Shown piece by piece: positions 26,941-35,544 of a DNA stretch of 64,000 nt. A program made the translations under genes and the position numbers. Within the stretch, counting starts at the first letter, position 1, and every line of letters begins with the position of its first letter. The notes beneath the pieces are model-generated. The model was not told the origin of the DNA and made no database searches. It saw only the letters and a program-made list of their open reading frames with translations. The stretch is from Marinibaculum sp040216765 (GTDB taxonomy: Bacteria; Pseudomonadota; Alphaproteobacteria; Ferrovibrionales; Ferrovibrionaceae), in assembly GCA_040216765.1 (NCBI GenBank), contig JAVJON010000036.1, forward strand, positions 124,001-188,000. The letters are read 5' to 3'.

Positions 26941-27740
26941 GCGCCGCGCCCCGTCTCTCGGCACTGGTGGTGGTCCATGACGAGGAGCGCCAGCTGGCGG
27001 ACTGCCTGGCCTGCCTGGCCTTCGCCGACGAACGGGTCGTGGTGCTGGACCGCTGCACCGACCGCAGCGAGGAGATCGCCCTGGCCGCCGGGGCGCGCTG
27101 CCTGGCCGGCGCCTGGCCGCTGGAGGGCGACCGCCGGAATGCCGGCATCGCCGCCTGCAGCGGCGACTGGATCGTGGAGGTGGATGCCGACGAGCGCCTG
27201 CCGCCGGAGCTGGCGGCGGAGATCCGGGCGACCATCGCCGGCGCGGCACCCGGCTATTTCCTGGTGCCGTTCGACAATTACGTGGGCAGCCGCCTGGTAC
27301 GCCATGGCTGGGGCGCCTCCTGGGGGGTGATGGCCGCCCCCCGGCTGTTCAGCCGCGGCGCCAAGCGCTGGGGGCCGGAACGGGTGCATCCCTCGCTGAC
27401 CCTGCAGGGGCCGAAGCGCTGGCTGACGGCGCGGATGATCCACCATGTCGACCGCGACATCTCCGACATGCTGCGCCGCCTGGACAGCTATACCACCGCG
27501 CGTGCGGCGGACCTGCGCGACAGCGGCGATATCGGCAGCTTCGGCCGCGCCCTGCGGCGCATGCCGACCCGCTTCGTGAAATGCTTCGTCGGCCGCAAGG
27601 GCTACCGGGAAGGCTATTACGGCTTCCTGATCGCGGTGATGGCGTCGCTCTACCCGATGCTCTCGCACCTGAAGGCGCGGCTGGAGCCGCAGCCGGGCGC
27701 GTCAGCCGGCGATCGGCCGACCCGGGACGGGGAGGGCTGA
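26937..27740 (+). CDS. Glycosyltransferase family 2 (WaaE/KdtX-like)
   Basis: 267 aa. LSALVVVHDEERQLADCLACL and WIVEVDADERLPPELAAEI (the DxD metal/nucleotide-sugar motif) identify a small GT-A enzyme like the LPS core beta-1,4-glucosyltransferases of the WaaE group. A hydrophobic segment near the C-terminus (FLIAVMASLYPMLSHL) may attach it to the membrane. The start overlaps the previous stop (ATGA). Confidence 0.84.
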   Translation: MSAAPRLSALVVVHDEERQLADCLACLAFADERVVVLDRCTDRSEEIALAAGARCLAGAWPLEGDRRNAGIAACSGDWIVEVDADERLPPELAAEIRATIAGAAPGYFLVPFDNYVGSRLVRHGWGASWGVMAAPRLFSRGAKRWGPERVHPSLTLQGPKRWLTARMIHHVDRDISDMLRRLDSYTTARAADLRDSGDIGSFGRALRRMPTRFVKCFVGRKGYREGYYGFLIAVMASLYPMLSHLKARLEPQPGASAGDRPTRDGEG

Positions 27741-27742
27741 GC

Positions 27743-28765
27743 TTGCGCATCCTCCAGGCCATGGCCGGCGCCGAGCGGGGCGGGGCGGAAAGCTATTTCG
27801 AATCCCTGGTGGCGGCATTGCACCGTGCCGGGGTGGACCAGCGCGTGGTGATCCGGCGCAACCCCGAGCGCGCGGCCCGGCTGCGCGCCGCCGGGCTTGC
27901 GCCGGTGCAGCTGCCGTTCGGCGGGCCGCTCGAGATCTTCACCGCCATGGCCCTGCGCGCCCAGCTCGGCCGCTACCGGCCCGATGTCGTGGTGACCTGG
28001 ATGAGCCGGGCGAGCGGCAAGATGCCGCGAACCTCGGCGTTCCAGATCGGCCGCCTGGGCGGCTATTACGACCTGAAATACTTTGCCCGCTGCGACCTGC
28101 TGGTCTGCAACACCCTGGACCTGGTCGACTATTGCATCGATGCGGGATGGCCGCGGCGGCGCGTGCGCTACCTGCCGAATTTCGTCAACCTGACCCCGCG
28201 GGCGGCCGAGGACCGGGCGGCCCACGACACGCCGCAGGCCGCGCCGCTGCTGCTGGCGATGGGGCGCCTGCACGAGAACAAGGCCTTCGACGTCCTGCTG
28301 CGGGCGCTGGCGCTGTTGCCGGACTGCTGGCTCTGGCTGGCCGGCGAAGGCGTGCTGCAGGCGGAACTGGCCGCGCTTGCCGCGGAGCTGGGTGTCGCCG
28401 GACGGGTGCGGTTCCTGGGCTGGCGCGACGACAAGGAGGCGCTGCTGGCTGCCGCCGACCTCGTTGTCGTGCCGTCGCGCGTGGAACCTTTCGGGAATGT
28501 GATCCTTGACGCCTGGGCAGCGGAGCGGCCGCTCGTCGCCGCGGCGGCGGCGGGCCCGGCCGCCCATGCGACCGATGGGGAGGATGCCTTGCTGGTGCCG
28601 ATCGACGATGCGGCTGCCCTCGCGGCGGCGGTGCGCCGGGTGCTGGACGAGCCGGCGCTGCGCTCCCGCCTGGTCGAGGGCGGCAGGCGCAGCCATGAAG
28701 CGGACTATACCGAGGCCGCGATCACCCGCCGCTGGCTCGACCTGATGAAAGCGACGGCACGCTGA
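27743..28765 (+). CDS. Glycosyltransferase family 4
   Basis: 340 aa from a TTG start 2 bases after the previous stop, with GGGGAGGG upstream. LRILQAMAGAERGGAESYF is a GT4 glycine-rich N-terminus; LLLAMGRLHENKAFDVLLRA and PSRVEPFGNVILDAWAAERP (E-x7-E region) form the donor-binding GT-B half. Likely transfers a sugar in LPS or surface glycan assembly. Its stop overlaps the asnB start (TGATG). Confidence 0.87.
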   Translation: MRILQAMAGAERGGAESYFESLVAALHRAGVDQRVVIRRNPERAARLRAAGLAPVQLPFGGPLEIFTAMALRAQLGRYRPDVVVTWMSRASGKMPRTSAFQIGRLGGYYDLKYFARCDLLVCNTLDLVDYCIDAGWPRRRVRYLPNFVNLTPRAAEDRAAHDTPQAAPLLLAMGRLHENKAFDVLLRALALLPDCWLWLAGEGVLQAELAALAAELGVAGRVRFLGWRDDKEALLAAADLVVVPSRVEPFGNVILDAWAAERPLVAAAAAGPAAHATDGEDALLVPIDDAAALAAAVRRVLDEPALRSRLVEGGRRSHEADYTEAAITRRWLDLMKATAR

Positions 28766-30519
28766 TGTGCGGCATCGCCGGGATCATGGCCGCGCCGGGG
28801 GCCGAGGTGGACCTGGACGCGCTCTATGCCATGCGCCAGGCGCTGAAGCATCGCGGCCCCGACGGCGAGGGCCTCTATGTCAACGGCGCGACGGCCCTGG
28901 CCCAGACCCGGCTGGCGGTGATCGACCTGGCGACCGGCGACCAGCCGCTCTATGCGCCGGGCGGCATCGCGCTGGTCGCGAACGGCGAGATCTACAACTA
29001 CCTGGAACTGAAGGCGGAGATGCCGGAGGCGCATTTCGCCACCGAGTCCGATTGCGAGGTGCCGCTGCACCTGTATCGCCGGCATGGCGTCGATTTCGCC
29101 GAGCATCTGCGGGGCATGTACGCCATTGCGCTGCACGATGCGGCGGAGGACCGGCTGCTGCTGGCGCGCGACCCGTTCGGCATCAAGCCGCTCTACTATG
29201 TCGCCGGACCCAAGGGGCTTGCCTTCGCGTCCGAGCCCGGCGCGCTGCTGGCGGCGGGGCTGGCGGAGCGGCGCATCGTGCCGCGGTCGCGCGACGAACT
29301 GCTGCAGCTGCAGTTCACCACCGGGCGCGACACGATCTTCGAGGGCATCCAGCGCCTCCTGCCGGGGGAGACCCTGGTGGTGAGCCGGGCGCGGGTGGTG
29401 GACCGGCGGCGGATCGACCCGCTGCCGGCGCAGCCGCCGGCGCCGATCTCGGAAGCCGATGCCAGGGCAGAGCTCGAGGCGGTGCTGCTGGAGAGCGTGA
29501 CCCTGCACCAGCGCTCGGACGTGCCCTATGGCATGTTCCTGTCCGGCGGCGTGGACAGCGCGGCGCTGCTGGCGGCGATGGCACGGGTCAATGACCGCCC
29601 GGTGCTGGCCTACACCGCCGGCTTCGACCGCCGCGACGCCGGCGACGAACGCGACCATGCGCGGGTGGTGGCCCGGGCCCTGGGCGCGGAGCATGTCGAG
29701 GTCGAGGTGGCCGAGGCGGATTTCTGGACCCTGCTGCCCCGGATCGCCGCGGCGGTGGACGACCCGGCCGCCGACTATGCCATCCTGCCGACCTGGAAAC
29801 TCGCCGAGCGCGCGGCCCGGGACGTGAAGGTGGTGCTGAGCGGCGAGGGCGGCGACGAGATGTTTGCCGGCTACGGACGCTATCGCAGCGCCATCCGCCC
29901 CTGGTGGCGGGGCGGCCGCGCGATGCGCCCGCACGGGATCTTCGACGGGCTCGGTGTCCTGCGGCAGGAGCCGACCGGCTGGCGCGACGGCATCCTGGCG
30001 GCCGAGAGCCTGGCCGGCAATCTGGGTCGCAGCCGGCTGCAGGCGGTGCAGGCCGTGGACTGCGCCGACTGGCTGCCCAACGACCTGCTGGTCAAGCTGG
30101 ACCGCTGCCTGATGGCGCATGGGCTGGAAGGCCGGACGCCGTTCCTGGACCCGAAGGTCGCCAGCTTCGCCTACCGGCTGCCGGATGCGCTGAAGATCCG
30201 CGGCCGGCTGGGCAAGTACCTCTTGCGGTCCTGGCTGGACGGGGCATTGCCCGAGGCCGGCGCCTTCAGCCGCAAGCGCGGCTTCAGCGTGCCCGTCGGT
30301 GCCTGGATCGCGGCCCGGGGGGACCGGCTCGGGCCGCTGGTGGCCGCGCAGGCCGGCGTGGCGGAAGTGTGCGATCCCGATGCGGTATGCCGGCTCTACG
30401 GCGCCTCGGGCAAACATGCCGCCTTTGCCTGCTGGACCCTGCTGTTCTATGCCCTGTGGCATCAGCATCATATCGTCGGCCGGGCGTCGGACGGGGATGT
30501 GACGGCGACATTGGAATGA
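28765..30519 (+). CDS. asnB: Asparagine synthase (glutamine-hydrolysing)
   Basis: 584 aa. The N-terminal class II glutaminase domain begins MCGIAGIM, with Cys2 becoming the nucleophile after Met removal, and DPFGIKPLYY follows at the usual place. The synthetase domain has the PP-loop MFLSGGVDSAALL and VLSGEGGDEMFAGYGRY. It is translationally coupled to three glycosyltransferases. In this setting AsnB homologues often amidate a sugar or precursor rather than make free asparagine; which applies here cannot be read. Confidence 0.88.
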   Translation: MCGIAGIMAAPGAEVDLDALYAMRQALKHRGPDGEGLYVNGATALAQTRLAVIDLATGDQPLYAPGGIALVANGEIYNYLELKAEMPEAHFATESDCEVPLHLYRRHGVDFAEHLRGMYAIALHDAAEDRLLLARDPFGIKPLYYVAGPKGLAFASEPGALLAAGLAERRIVPRSRDELLQLQFTTGRDTIFEGIQRLLPGETLVVSRARVVDRRRIDPLPAQPPAPISEADARAELEAVLLESVTLHQRSDVPYGMFLSGGVDSAALLAAMARVNDRPVLAYTAGFDRRDAGDERDHARVVARALGAEHVEVEVAEADFWTLLPRIAAAVDDPAADYAILPTWKLAERAARDVKVVLSGEGGDEMFAGYGRYRSAIRPWWRGGRAMRPHGIFDGLGVLRQEPTGWRDGILAAESLAGNLGRSRLQAVQAVDCADWLPNDLLVKLDRCLMAHGLEGRTPFLDPKVASFAYRLPDALKIRGRLGKYLLRSWLDGALPEAGAFSRKRGFSVPVGAWIAARGDRLGPLVAAQAGVAEVCDPDAVCRLYGASGKHAAFACWTLLFYALWHQHHIVGRASDGDVTATLE

Positions 30520-30566
30520 TGCGCCCGCAATCGCGGTGCGCGTAACGAGAGAATCGGGAGGCGAAG

Positions 30567-31571
30567 ATGGGCGACAGCTTCAGGGCCATCGTGATCGAGG
30601 ATGTCGAGGGCAAGCAGAAGGCCGCCCTGCGCGACCTGACCCTGGCGGACCTGCCGGACCATGACGTGCTGGTGGATGTCGCCTGGTCGACACTGAACTA
30701 CAAGGACGGCATGGCGGTCTCCGGCAAGCGGATCGCCCGCAGCCTGCCGATGGTGGGCGGCATCGACCTGGCGGGCACCGTGGCGGAATCCCGCTCCCCC
30801 GACTGGAAGCCGGGCGACAAGGTCCTGGTCAACGGCTATGGCCTGTCGGAGCGGCACTGGGGCGGCTATGCGCAGCGCCAGCGGCTGAAGGCGGAATGGC
30901 TGGTGCCGCTGCCGTCCGCCTTCGACATGCAGCAGGCGATGGCGATCGGCACGGCCGGCTATACCGCGATGCTGTCGGTCATGGCGCTGGAGGATGCGGG
31001 GCTGACGCGGGATGCCGCCGGCGACCGCGAGATCCTGGTGACCGGCGCCGCGGGCGGCGTCGGCTCGGTCGCCGTGGCCCTGCTTGCCACCCTCGGCTAC
31101 CGGGTGACGGCCGCCACCGGCCGGCCGGAGACCCACGACTATCTGCGCGGCCTGGGGGCCAGCGGTTTCGTCGCCCGCGAAGACCTGGCCGGCGATGCCA
31201 AGCCGCTGGAGGGCGAGCGCTGGGCCGCGGTGGTGGATTCCGTGGGGTCCAAGACCCTGGCCAGCGCGCTGGCGCAGACCGCCTATGGCGGGGCGGTGGC
31301 GGCCTGCGGCCTGGCCGGCGGGGTGGACCTGCCCACCACCGTGATGCCCTTCATCCTGCGCGGCGTGAAGCTGCTGGGCATCGATTCGGTGATGGCGCCG
31401 ATGGCGCTGCGCCGCCGCGCCTGGGACCGGCTGGCGAAGGACCTGGACAAGGACAAGCTGGCGGCGATCGGCGCGGAGGTCGCACCCTTGACGGCGGTGC
31501 CGGACTTGGCGGGGAAGATCCTGAAGGGCCAGGTGCGCGGCCGGGTGGTGATCGACGTCAACGCCACCTGA
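30567..31571 (+). CDS. acuI: AcuI-like acryloyl-CoA reductase / YhdH family quinone oxidoreductase
   Basis: 334 aa medium-chain dehydrogenase without zinc ligands. STLNYKDGMAVSGK, PMVGGIDLAGTV and the Rossmann motif VTGAAGGVGSVAVALLATLGY match the YhdH/AcuI subgroup, which reduces acryloyl-CoA to propionyl-CoA with NADPH; relatives detoxify acrylate from DMSP breakdown. No DMSP lyase gene is seen nearby. Start ATG has GGGAGGCGAAG upstream. Confidence 0.87.
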   Translation: MGDSFRAIVIEDVEGKQKAALRDLTLADLPDHDVLVDVAWSTLNYKDGMAVSGKRIARSLPMVGGIDLAGTVAESRSPDWKPGDKVLVNGYGLSERHWGGYAQRQRLKAEWLVPLPSAFDMQQAMAIGTAGYTAMLSVMALEDAGLTRDAAGDREILVTGAAGGVGSVAVALLATLGYRVTAATGRPETHDYLRGLGASGFVAREDLAGDAKPLEGERWAAVVDSVGSKTLASALAQTAYGGAVAACGLAGGVDLPTTVMPFILRGVKLLGIDSVMAPMALRRRAWDRLAKDLDKDKLAAIGAEVAPLTAVPDLAGKILKGQVRGRVVIDVNAT

Positions 31572-31657
31572 ACGGCGGCCTTGATCCTGTCTGCCGGGGT
31601 TTGGCCGGCTCCTGTTGCCGGGACAGCGGCGGGCCGGCGGCGATCACGATCGAGGGA

Positions 31658-31681
31658 CCCGGCCGCTCCGGGGCGGCCGGG
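31658..31681 (+). terminator. Hairpin after acuI
   Basis: 9-bp perfect stem CCCGGCCGC (31658-31666) with GCGGCCGGG (31673-31681) and a 6-base loop, no T-tract. Possible terminator. Confidence 0.4.
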
Positions 31682-31789
31682 GCAGGACCTGTAACCCAGT
31701 CGTGAGGCACAGGCGCGCCCGTGAGGCCTAGGCTGACGGTCTGCGCCGGACTGCCCGGCGCTCAAGCGATGCAGAGAAGGAGCCCCGGG

Positions 31790-32269
31790 ATGCCTTCCGT
31801 TCGAATGTCGCTGTTCGCCGGCCTGATAATCGGCATTGCAGTGTCTTTCTGGCAGCTGGCCGCCGCGCAGGACCCGCAACGGGCCGTCGTGGTGGATACC
31901 GGACAGCCCTTTGCGCCGTTTGCGGAGAAGTTGCGATCGGCCGCCATCGGCAACGGCATGGGCATCGTTGCCGAGGCCTGTGCGCATTGCGGCGCCAAGG
32001 CCGTCCTGGACATGGAGATTCCCGGCAACCGGGTGGTGATGATCTTTCACCCGCGCTACGCCGTCCGGCTGCTTGAGGCCAATGTCGACGCCGGCATCGA
32101 GGCGCCCCTGCGCCTCTACCTGACGGAACGGCCGGACGGGACGGCGCGGTTGAGCTACGAGCGCCCGAGCCGGACCTTCGCCGGTTATGGCGGCAAGGGC
32201 CTTGCGGAACTCGCGGCGGAACTGGATGACGTCGTCGACCGCATCGTGCGGCAGGCGCAACGGGACTGA
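31790..32269 (+). CDS. DUF302 family protein, secreted, with CxxC
   Basis: 159 aa. An N-terminal hydrophobic signal (MSLFAGLIIGIAVSFWQLAAA) precedes a DUF302-type alpha/beta domain (FAEKLRSAAIGNGMGIVAE, MIFHPRYAVRLLEANVDAGI, PLRLYLTERPDG). Unusually, a Cys pair CAHC (Cys64, Cys67) sits at the start of the second half and could bind metal or be redox active. The start is chosen for AAGGAG upstream. A permease of the sulfur-compound type follows after 23 bases, suggesting a joint operon. DUF302 function is unknown. Confidence 0.75.
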   Translation: MPSVRMSLFAGLIIGIAVSFWQLAAAQDPQRAVVVDTGQPFAPFAEKLRSAAIGNGMGIVAEACAHCGAKAVLDMEIPGNRVVMIFHPRYAVRLLEANVDAGIEAPLRLYLTERPDGTARLSYERPSRTFAGYGGKGLAELAAELDDVVDRIVRQAQRD

Positions 32270-32292
32270 CGCCGGCGGCCGGGCCGCGCGGG

Positions 32293-33501
32293 ATGGTCTC
32301 GGACGCGCATCGCGGGACCGCCCTGCCGCCGGTAGGGCCGCGGCAATGGTGGGCGGCGGCGGCGCTGCTCGTTCCCGGGGCGTGGATCCTGCTCCTGCAT
32401 GAACGGAACTTTCTCGTCTTCGTGATCGCCGTCGGCCTCGGTCTTGCGCTCTATCACGGCGCCGTCGGCTTCGCGGGCGCCTACCGGCAGCTGTTTCGCG
32501 ACCGCGACATGACCGGGGTCGCGATGCAGATGGCGATGATCGTCTTCGCCAGCCTGCTGTTCGCCCCGGTGCTGTGGGCCGGCGATGCGTTCGGCCAGCC
32601 GGTTGCCGGCGCGCTGGCGCCGGTCGGCATCGGCGTCGCCTTCGGCGCCTTCATCTTCGGGATCGGCATGCAGCTGGGGGGCGGCTGCGGCTCCGGCACC
32701 CTGTATGCCACAGGTGGCGGGGACGCCCGACTGCTGCTGACCCTCCTGTTCTTCTGCGCCGGCGGCTTTTGGGGCAGCCTGGACCTCGACTGGTGGGAAC
32801 GACTGCCGATGCACCCGCCGGTGTCGCTGGGTCGCGATTGGGGGTTTGCCCCGGCCCTGGCGGCGCAGGCGGCATTGCTGCTCTTGCTCTACCTGGTCCT
32901 GCGCTGGGCGGGATTCAGGGTACGGCCGGGCCTCTGGCGGCCGGCAGGCGGATGGCGCTGGCTTCTGGCCGGGCCCTGGCCCCTGATGGTCGCCGGGGCG
33001 GCATTGGCGCTGCTGAACTTCGCCACATTGGTGACCGCCGGGCATCCATGGACGATCACCTGGGGCCTCACCCTGTGGGGCGCCAAGACGGCCCGCGCAC
33101 TGGGCTGGGATCCGGCCGGCAGCCCGTTCTGGCGCGATGGTTTTCCGGCGAGCGCCCTGGCCGAGCCGGTGCTGGCGGATGTGACGTCGGTCATGGATAT
33201 CGGGATCGTCGTCGGTGCCCTGGCCGCGGCCGTGCTGGCGGGCCGCTTCCGCCTGCGTCTGCACGGCGGGCCGGGGCCGCTGCTTGCCGCCGTCCTGGGC
33301 GGCCTCATGCTCGGCTACGGTGCCCGCCTGGCTTATGGCTGCAATATCGGTGCCCTGTTCTCGGGCGCCGCATCGACCAGCCTCCATGCCTGGCTCTGGC
33401 TTGCCGCCGCCCTGCCAGGGAACTGGCTCGGATGCCGCTTGCGCCCCTGTTTCGGCCTGGACGGGCCGCCCGGCGTGCGGCGACGAGTCACGGGGTCGTG
33501 A
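32293..33501 (+). CDS. YeeE/YedE (TsuA-like) family permease
   Basis: 402 aa, about nine to ten membrane helices. GMQLGGGCGSGTLYATGGG and LAYGCNIGALFSG are the two cysteine motifs of YeeE/TsuA, a thiosulfate channel in which Cys residues hand over the substrate. This protein is a full-length fused form rather than half-size PmpA/B. It probably takes up thiosulfate or a related sulfur species. It ends just before a stress promoter candidate. Confidence 0.84.
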   Translation: MVSDAHRGTALPPVGPRQWWAAAALLVPGAWILLLHERNFLVFVIAVGLGLALYHGAVGFAGAYRQLFRDRDMTGVAMQMAMIVFASLLFAPVLWAGDAFGQPVAGALAPVGIGVAFGAFIFGIGMQLGGGCGSGTLYATGGGDARLLLTLLFFCAGGFWGSLDLDWWERLPMHPPVSLGRDWGFAPALAAQAALLLLLYLVLRWAGFRVRPGLWRPAGGWRWLLAGPWPLMVAGAALALLNFATLVTAGHPWTITWGLTLWGAKTARALGWDPAGSPFWRDGFPASALAEPVLADVTSVMDIGIVVGALAAAVLAGRFRLRLHGGPGPLLAAVLGGLMLGYGARLAYGCNIGALFSGAASTSLHAWLWLAAALPGNWLGCRLRPCFGLDGPPGVRRRVTGS

Positions 33502-33511
33502 TGTCCGGGGC

Positions 33512-33536
33512 GTAACGATCCGCCGCGCCGACCGAA
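33512..33536 (+). promoter_or_regulatory. ECF16 (sigma-F type) promoter candidate, repeat-protein gene
   Basis: GTAACG (33512-33517), 15-base spacer, CGAA (33533-33536). It matches the GTAACC-N16-CGAA pattern reported for Caulobacter sigma F and is shared with two other sites in this island. The implied leader to the ATG is about 100 bases. Confidence 0.7.
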
Positions 33537-33641
33537 GTCAGATGGAGCGCGTGCATCCAGGACGTCCCGTCCGGGTCTGTGCACAAGGCCGCACATACCG
33601 GTGCCGACGCGCGTGGACAGCTTCGCGAAGAGGACGACATC

Positions 33642-33905
33642 ATGAAAGCCAAGACATTCAAGGCGACGGCGGTGGCCCTGGGTTCGGCGCTCGCAGTCGG
33701 TGGCATGCTCGCTGCGGCGCAGCCTGCCGCGGCCGGCGACGCCAAACCCTGTGCCGCGAAGACCTCGACCAGCCCCTGTGCGGCGAAGAACCCCTGTGCG
33801 GCCAAGAACCCCTGTGCCGCCAAGAATCCCTGTGCGGCGAAGAATCCCTGCGCGGCCAAGAATCCCTGTGCGGCCAAGGCCAATCCCTGCGCCGCCAAGA
33901 AGTAG
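33642..33905 (+). CDS. Small secreted NPCAAK-repeat cysteine protein
   Basis: 87 aa. Signal peptide MKAKTFKATAVALGSALAVGG to about AQPAAA, then a mature part that is almost entirely repeats: eight CAAK units, six of them as NPCAAK, spanning to the last residue. Eight cysteines, many lysines, no other fold. The start follows AAGAGGACG. The composition suggests a metal-binding or thiol buffer peptide, or a substrate of the MNIO enzyme encoded 3.6 kb downstream. I do not recognise a named family with certainty. The third-base variety between repeats argues for selection on the protein. Confidence 0.75.
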   Translation: MKAKTFKATAVALGSALAVGGMLAAAQPAAAGDAKPCAAKTSTSPCAAKNPCAAKNPCAAKNPCAAKNPCAAKNPCAAKANPCAAKK

Positions 33906-33916
33906 CAGCCCTGTGC

Positions 33917-33950
33917 GGCGGTTGGCGGGATGCGCCGTCCGCCAACCGCC
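33917..33950 (+). terminator. Stem-loop after repeat-protein gene
   Basis: Perfect 12-bp stem (33917-33928 with 33939-33950), 10-base loop, no T-tract. It could end or stabilise the short transcript, leaving limited read-through into the next gene. Confidence 0.5.
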
Positions 33951-34002
33951 GGCGGGCGCGGCAGGGCCCACTGAGAGTCCTCATGACGTTGCGACAGACT
34001 CC

Positions 34003-34788
34003 ATGACCAGGGTATCGAGGGCCATGACCCTGTCTTCGCCGATGCCGGCCGATCCGCTGTCCGGCGTCCCGGCCGCCGGGCTGCGCGCCATGCTGGCGGC
34101 GGGCGAGGAAGTTGCGGCGATGCAGTCGGTGTTTGCCAGGACCGGCGACAATCTGGTCGGCGAGGTGCTGCGCGACGCCGGCGCGTTCCTGGAATGGGCG
34201 CACTACCCGGACGGAGACATCTGCGATCCGGAAAGCCACAGCCAGTACTACTACCATGCCCATCCACCCGAAGAGCGATGGGAGGGCGAGCACGGGCATT
34301 TCCACCTGTTCCTGCGTGGCCCGGGGATACCCGTCGGCCTGGCGCCTGCGCCCGGCCAGGAACTGCCGGACAGGGCGGACATGCTGACCCATCTTGTCGG
34401 CATCGCGATGGACGCCTATGGCCTGCCGATCCGCCTGTTCACCGTGAACCGCTGGGTGACCGGCGACACCTGGTTCGCGGCGCCCGATGCGGCACGGCTG
34501 GTCGACCGTTTCAGGGTGGATATCGCCCGGCCCAACCTGGCCGTGAACCGCTGGATGACCGCCCTGGTCCGCTTCTACGGGCCGCAGATCGCGAGCCTCC
34601 TGGCGACGCGCGACGAGGTACTGGCCGACTGGGCCGCAACCCATCCCGGTGTCGAGATCTACGAGGATCGCCGCCTCGCCGTCGTCTCGTCATTGCCGAT
34701 CGCGATCGATGCGGACCTTGAGGGCCTGCGGAACCGGATTGCCGGCACCACGCCCTCCCCCGCCGGGTCTTCCGCCGCCGACGGCTGA
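34003..34788 (+). CDS. DUF6969-like protein of unknown function
   Basis: 261 aa, soluble, no signal peptide. A distinctive His/Tyr-rich motif QYYYHAHPPEERWEGEHGHFHLF could bind a metal, followed by TVNRWVTGDTWF and VNRWMTALVRFYGPQI. My assignment to DUF6969 is from memory and uncertain. Starts at 34003, 34024 or 34042 are all in frame; none has a strong ribosome site, though GAGGG precedes 34024. Its position between the repeat-protein gene and the sigma/anti-sigma pair suggests a place in the same stress response. Confidence 0.65.
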   Translation: MTRVSRAMTLSSPMPADPLSGVPAAGLRAMLAAGEEVAAMQSVFARTGDNLVGEVLRDAGAFLEWAHYPDGDICDPESHSQYYYHAHPPEERWEGEHGHFHLFLRGPGIPVGLAPAPGQELPDRADMLTHLVGIAMDAYGLPIRLFTVNRWVTGDTWFAAPDAARLVDRFRVDIARPNLAVNRWMTALVRFYGPQIASLLATRDEVLADWAATHPGVEIYEDRRLAVVSSLPIAIDADLEGLRNRIAGTTPSPAGSSAADG

Positions 34789-34899
34789 TCGCCCGAGCCG
34801 ATGCCGGGCGTGGCGATCGCGGTCGCCAGCCGTGGCGAGGACCTGTTCCCCGCTTTCCTGATCTTCCTGCTATTCGGGGCCGGAACCGCGCGGCCGGAG

Positions 34900-35544
34900 C
34901 TACCAGGCCAGCATGCGACGCCCGGCGAGCGCGCCCAGGGCGGCTGCAAGCCCGATCGCGGCGACATACCAGGTGACGACGAAGCCGGCCGTCTCCATCG
35001 GGCAGGCGAAGGCATAGGCGAAAGCCGCCATTGCGCCCGAGGCCAGGCCGATCGCCATGCCGGCCAGGCCGGGGCGGGTGGGCGCGCCGCTGCGCGCGAG
35101 ACGGAGCAGCAGCGCCATCGGCAGCAGGGCGAGGCCGAAGATGATGGCCATGCATATCGCCCCATCACCGGCCTGCGTCGACATCGTGCCTGCCGGGTCG
35201 GGCCGGCTCAGCAGCCAGGCAAACGGCGCGGCCATGGCGGCGCCGGCGAGCATTCCGACGGTGGGCATCCGGTGCCGGCCCGGCTCCGCAAGGCGGCAGG
35301 CGATCAAGATCCCGGCGGCGGCCAGGCCGGCACCGATGACCAGTTTCAGCAGGACGGCGTCGATCGACAAGGCCGGTACGAGGTCGGCGCGCCATCCGAA
35401 GAGCAGATAGACCAGGCCGATCAGCAGCGGGACGCAGGCGCCGGCGCCGCCGGCCAGACGGATGCGCACCGACGGGCGCCGCGCCGCGCCGGCACCGACA
35501 TCCCTGGCGAGGCGTCGGATCAGGTCGTCGGTCTGCCGGTTCAT
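34900..35544 (-). CDS. nrsF: NrsF/DUF1109 membrane anti-sigma factor
   Basis: 214 aa with a short cytoplasmic N-terminus (MNRQTDDLIRRLARDV) and six membrane helices, the DUF1109 layout. In Caulobacter, NrsF holds its ECF sigma factor inactive until chromate, cadmium or related stress acts on two conserved cysteines. Cys131 (GAICMAI) and Cys181 (FACPMET) are the likely equivalents here. The start overlaps the sigma factor stop (ATGA). Confidence 0.87.
   Translation of the reverse strand: MNRQTDDLIRRLARDVGAGAARRPSVRIRLAGGAGACVPLLIGLVYLLFGWRADLVPALSIDAVLLKLVIGAGLAAAGILIACRLAEPGRHRMPTVGMLAGAAMAAPFAWLLSRPDPAGTMSTQAGDGAICMAIIFGLALLPMALLLRLARSGAPTRPGLAGMAIGLASGAMAAFAYAFACPMETAGFVVTWYVAAIGLAAALGALAGRRMLAW

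Noticed and set aside
31691..31717. Sigma-F type promoter before the DUF302 gene
   Set aside because: The GTAACC hexamer is perfect but no CGAA occurs at 15-17 bases, so it is not called.
33750..33903. 18-base repeats that could suggest a CRISPR array or satellite
   Set aside because: The units are adjacent without spacers, in frame, and differ at third codon positions, so they are protein repeats.
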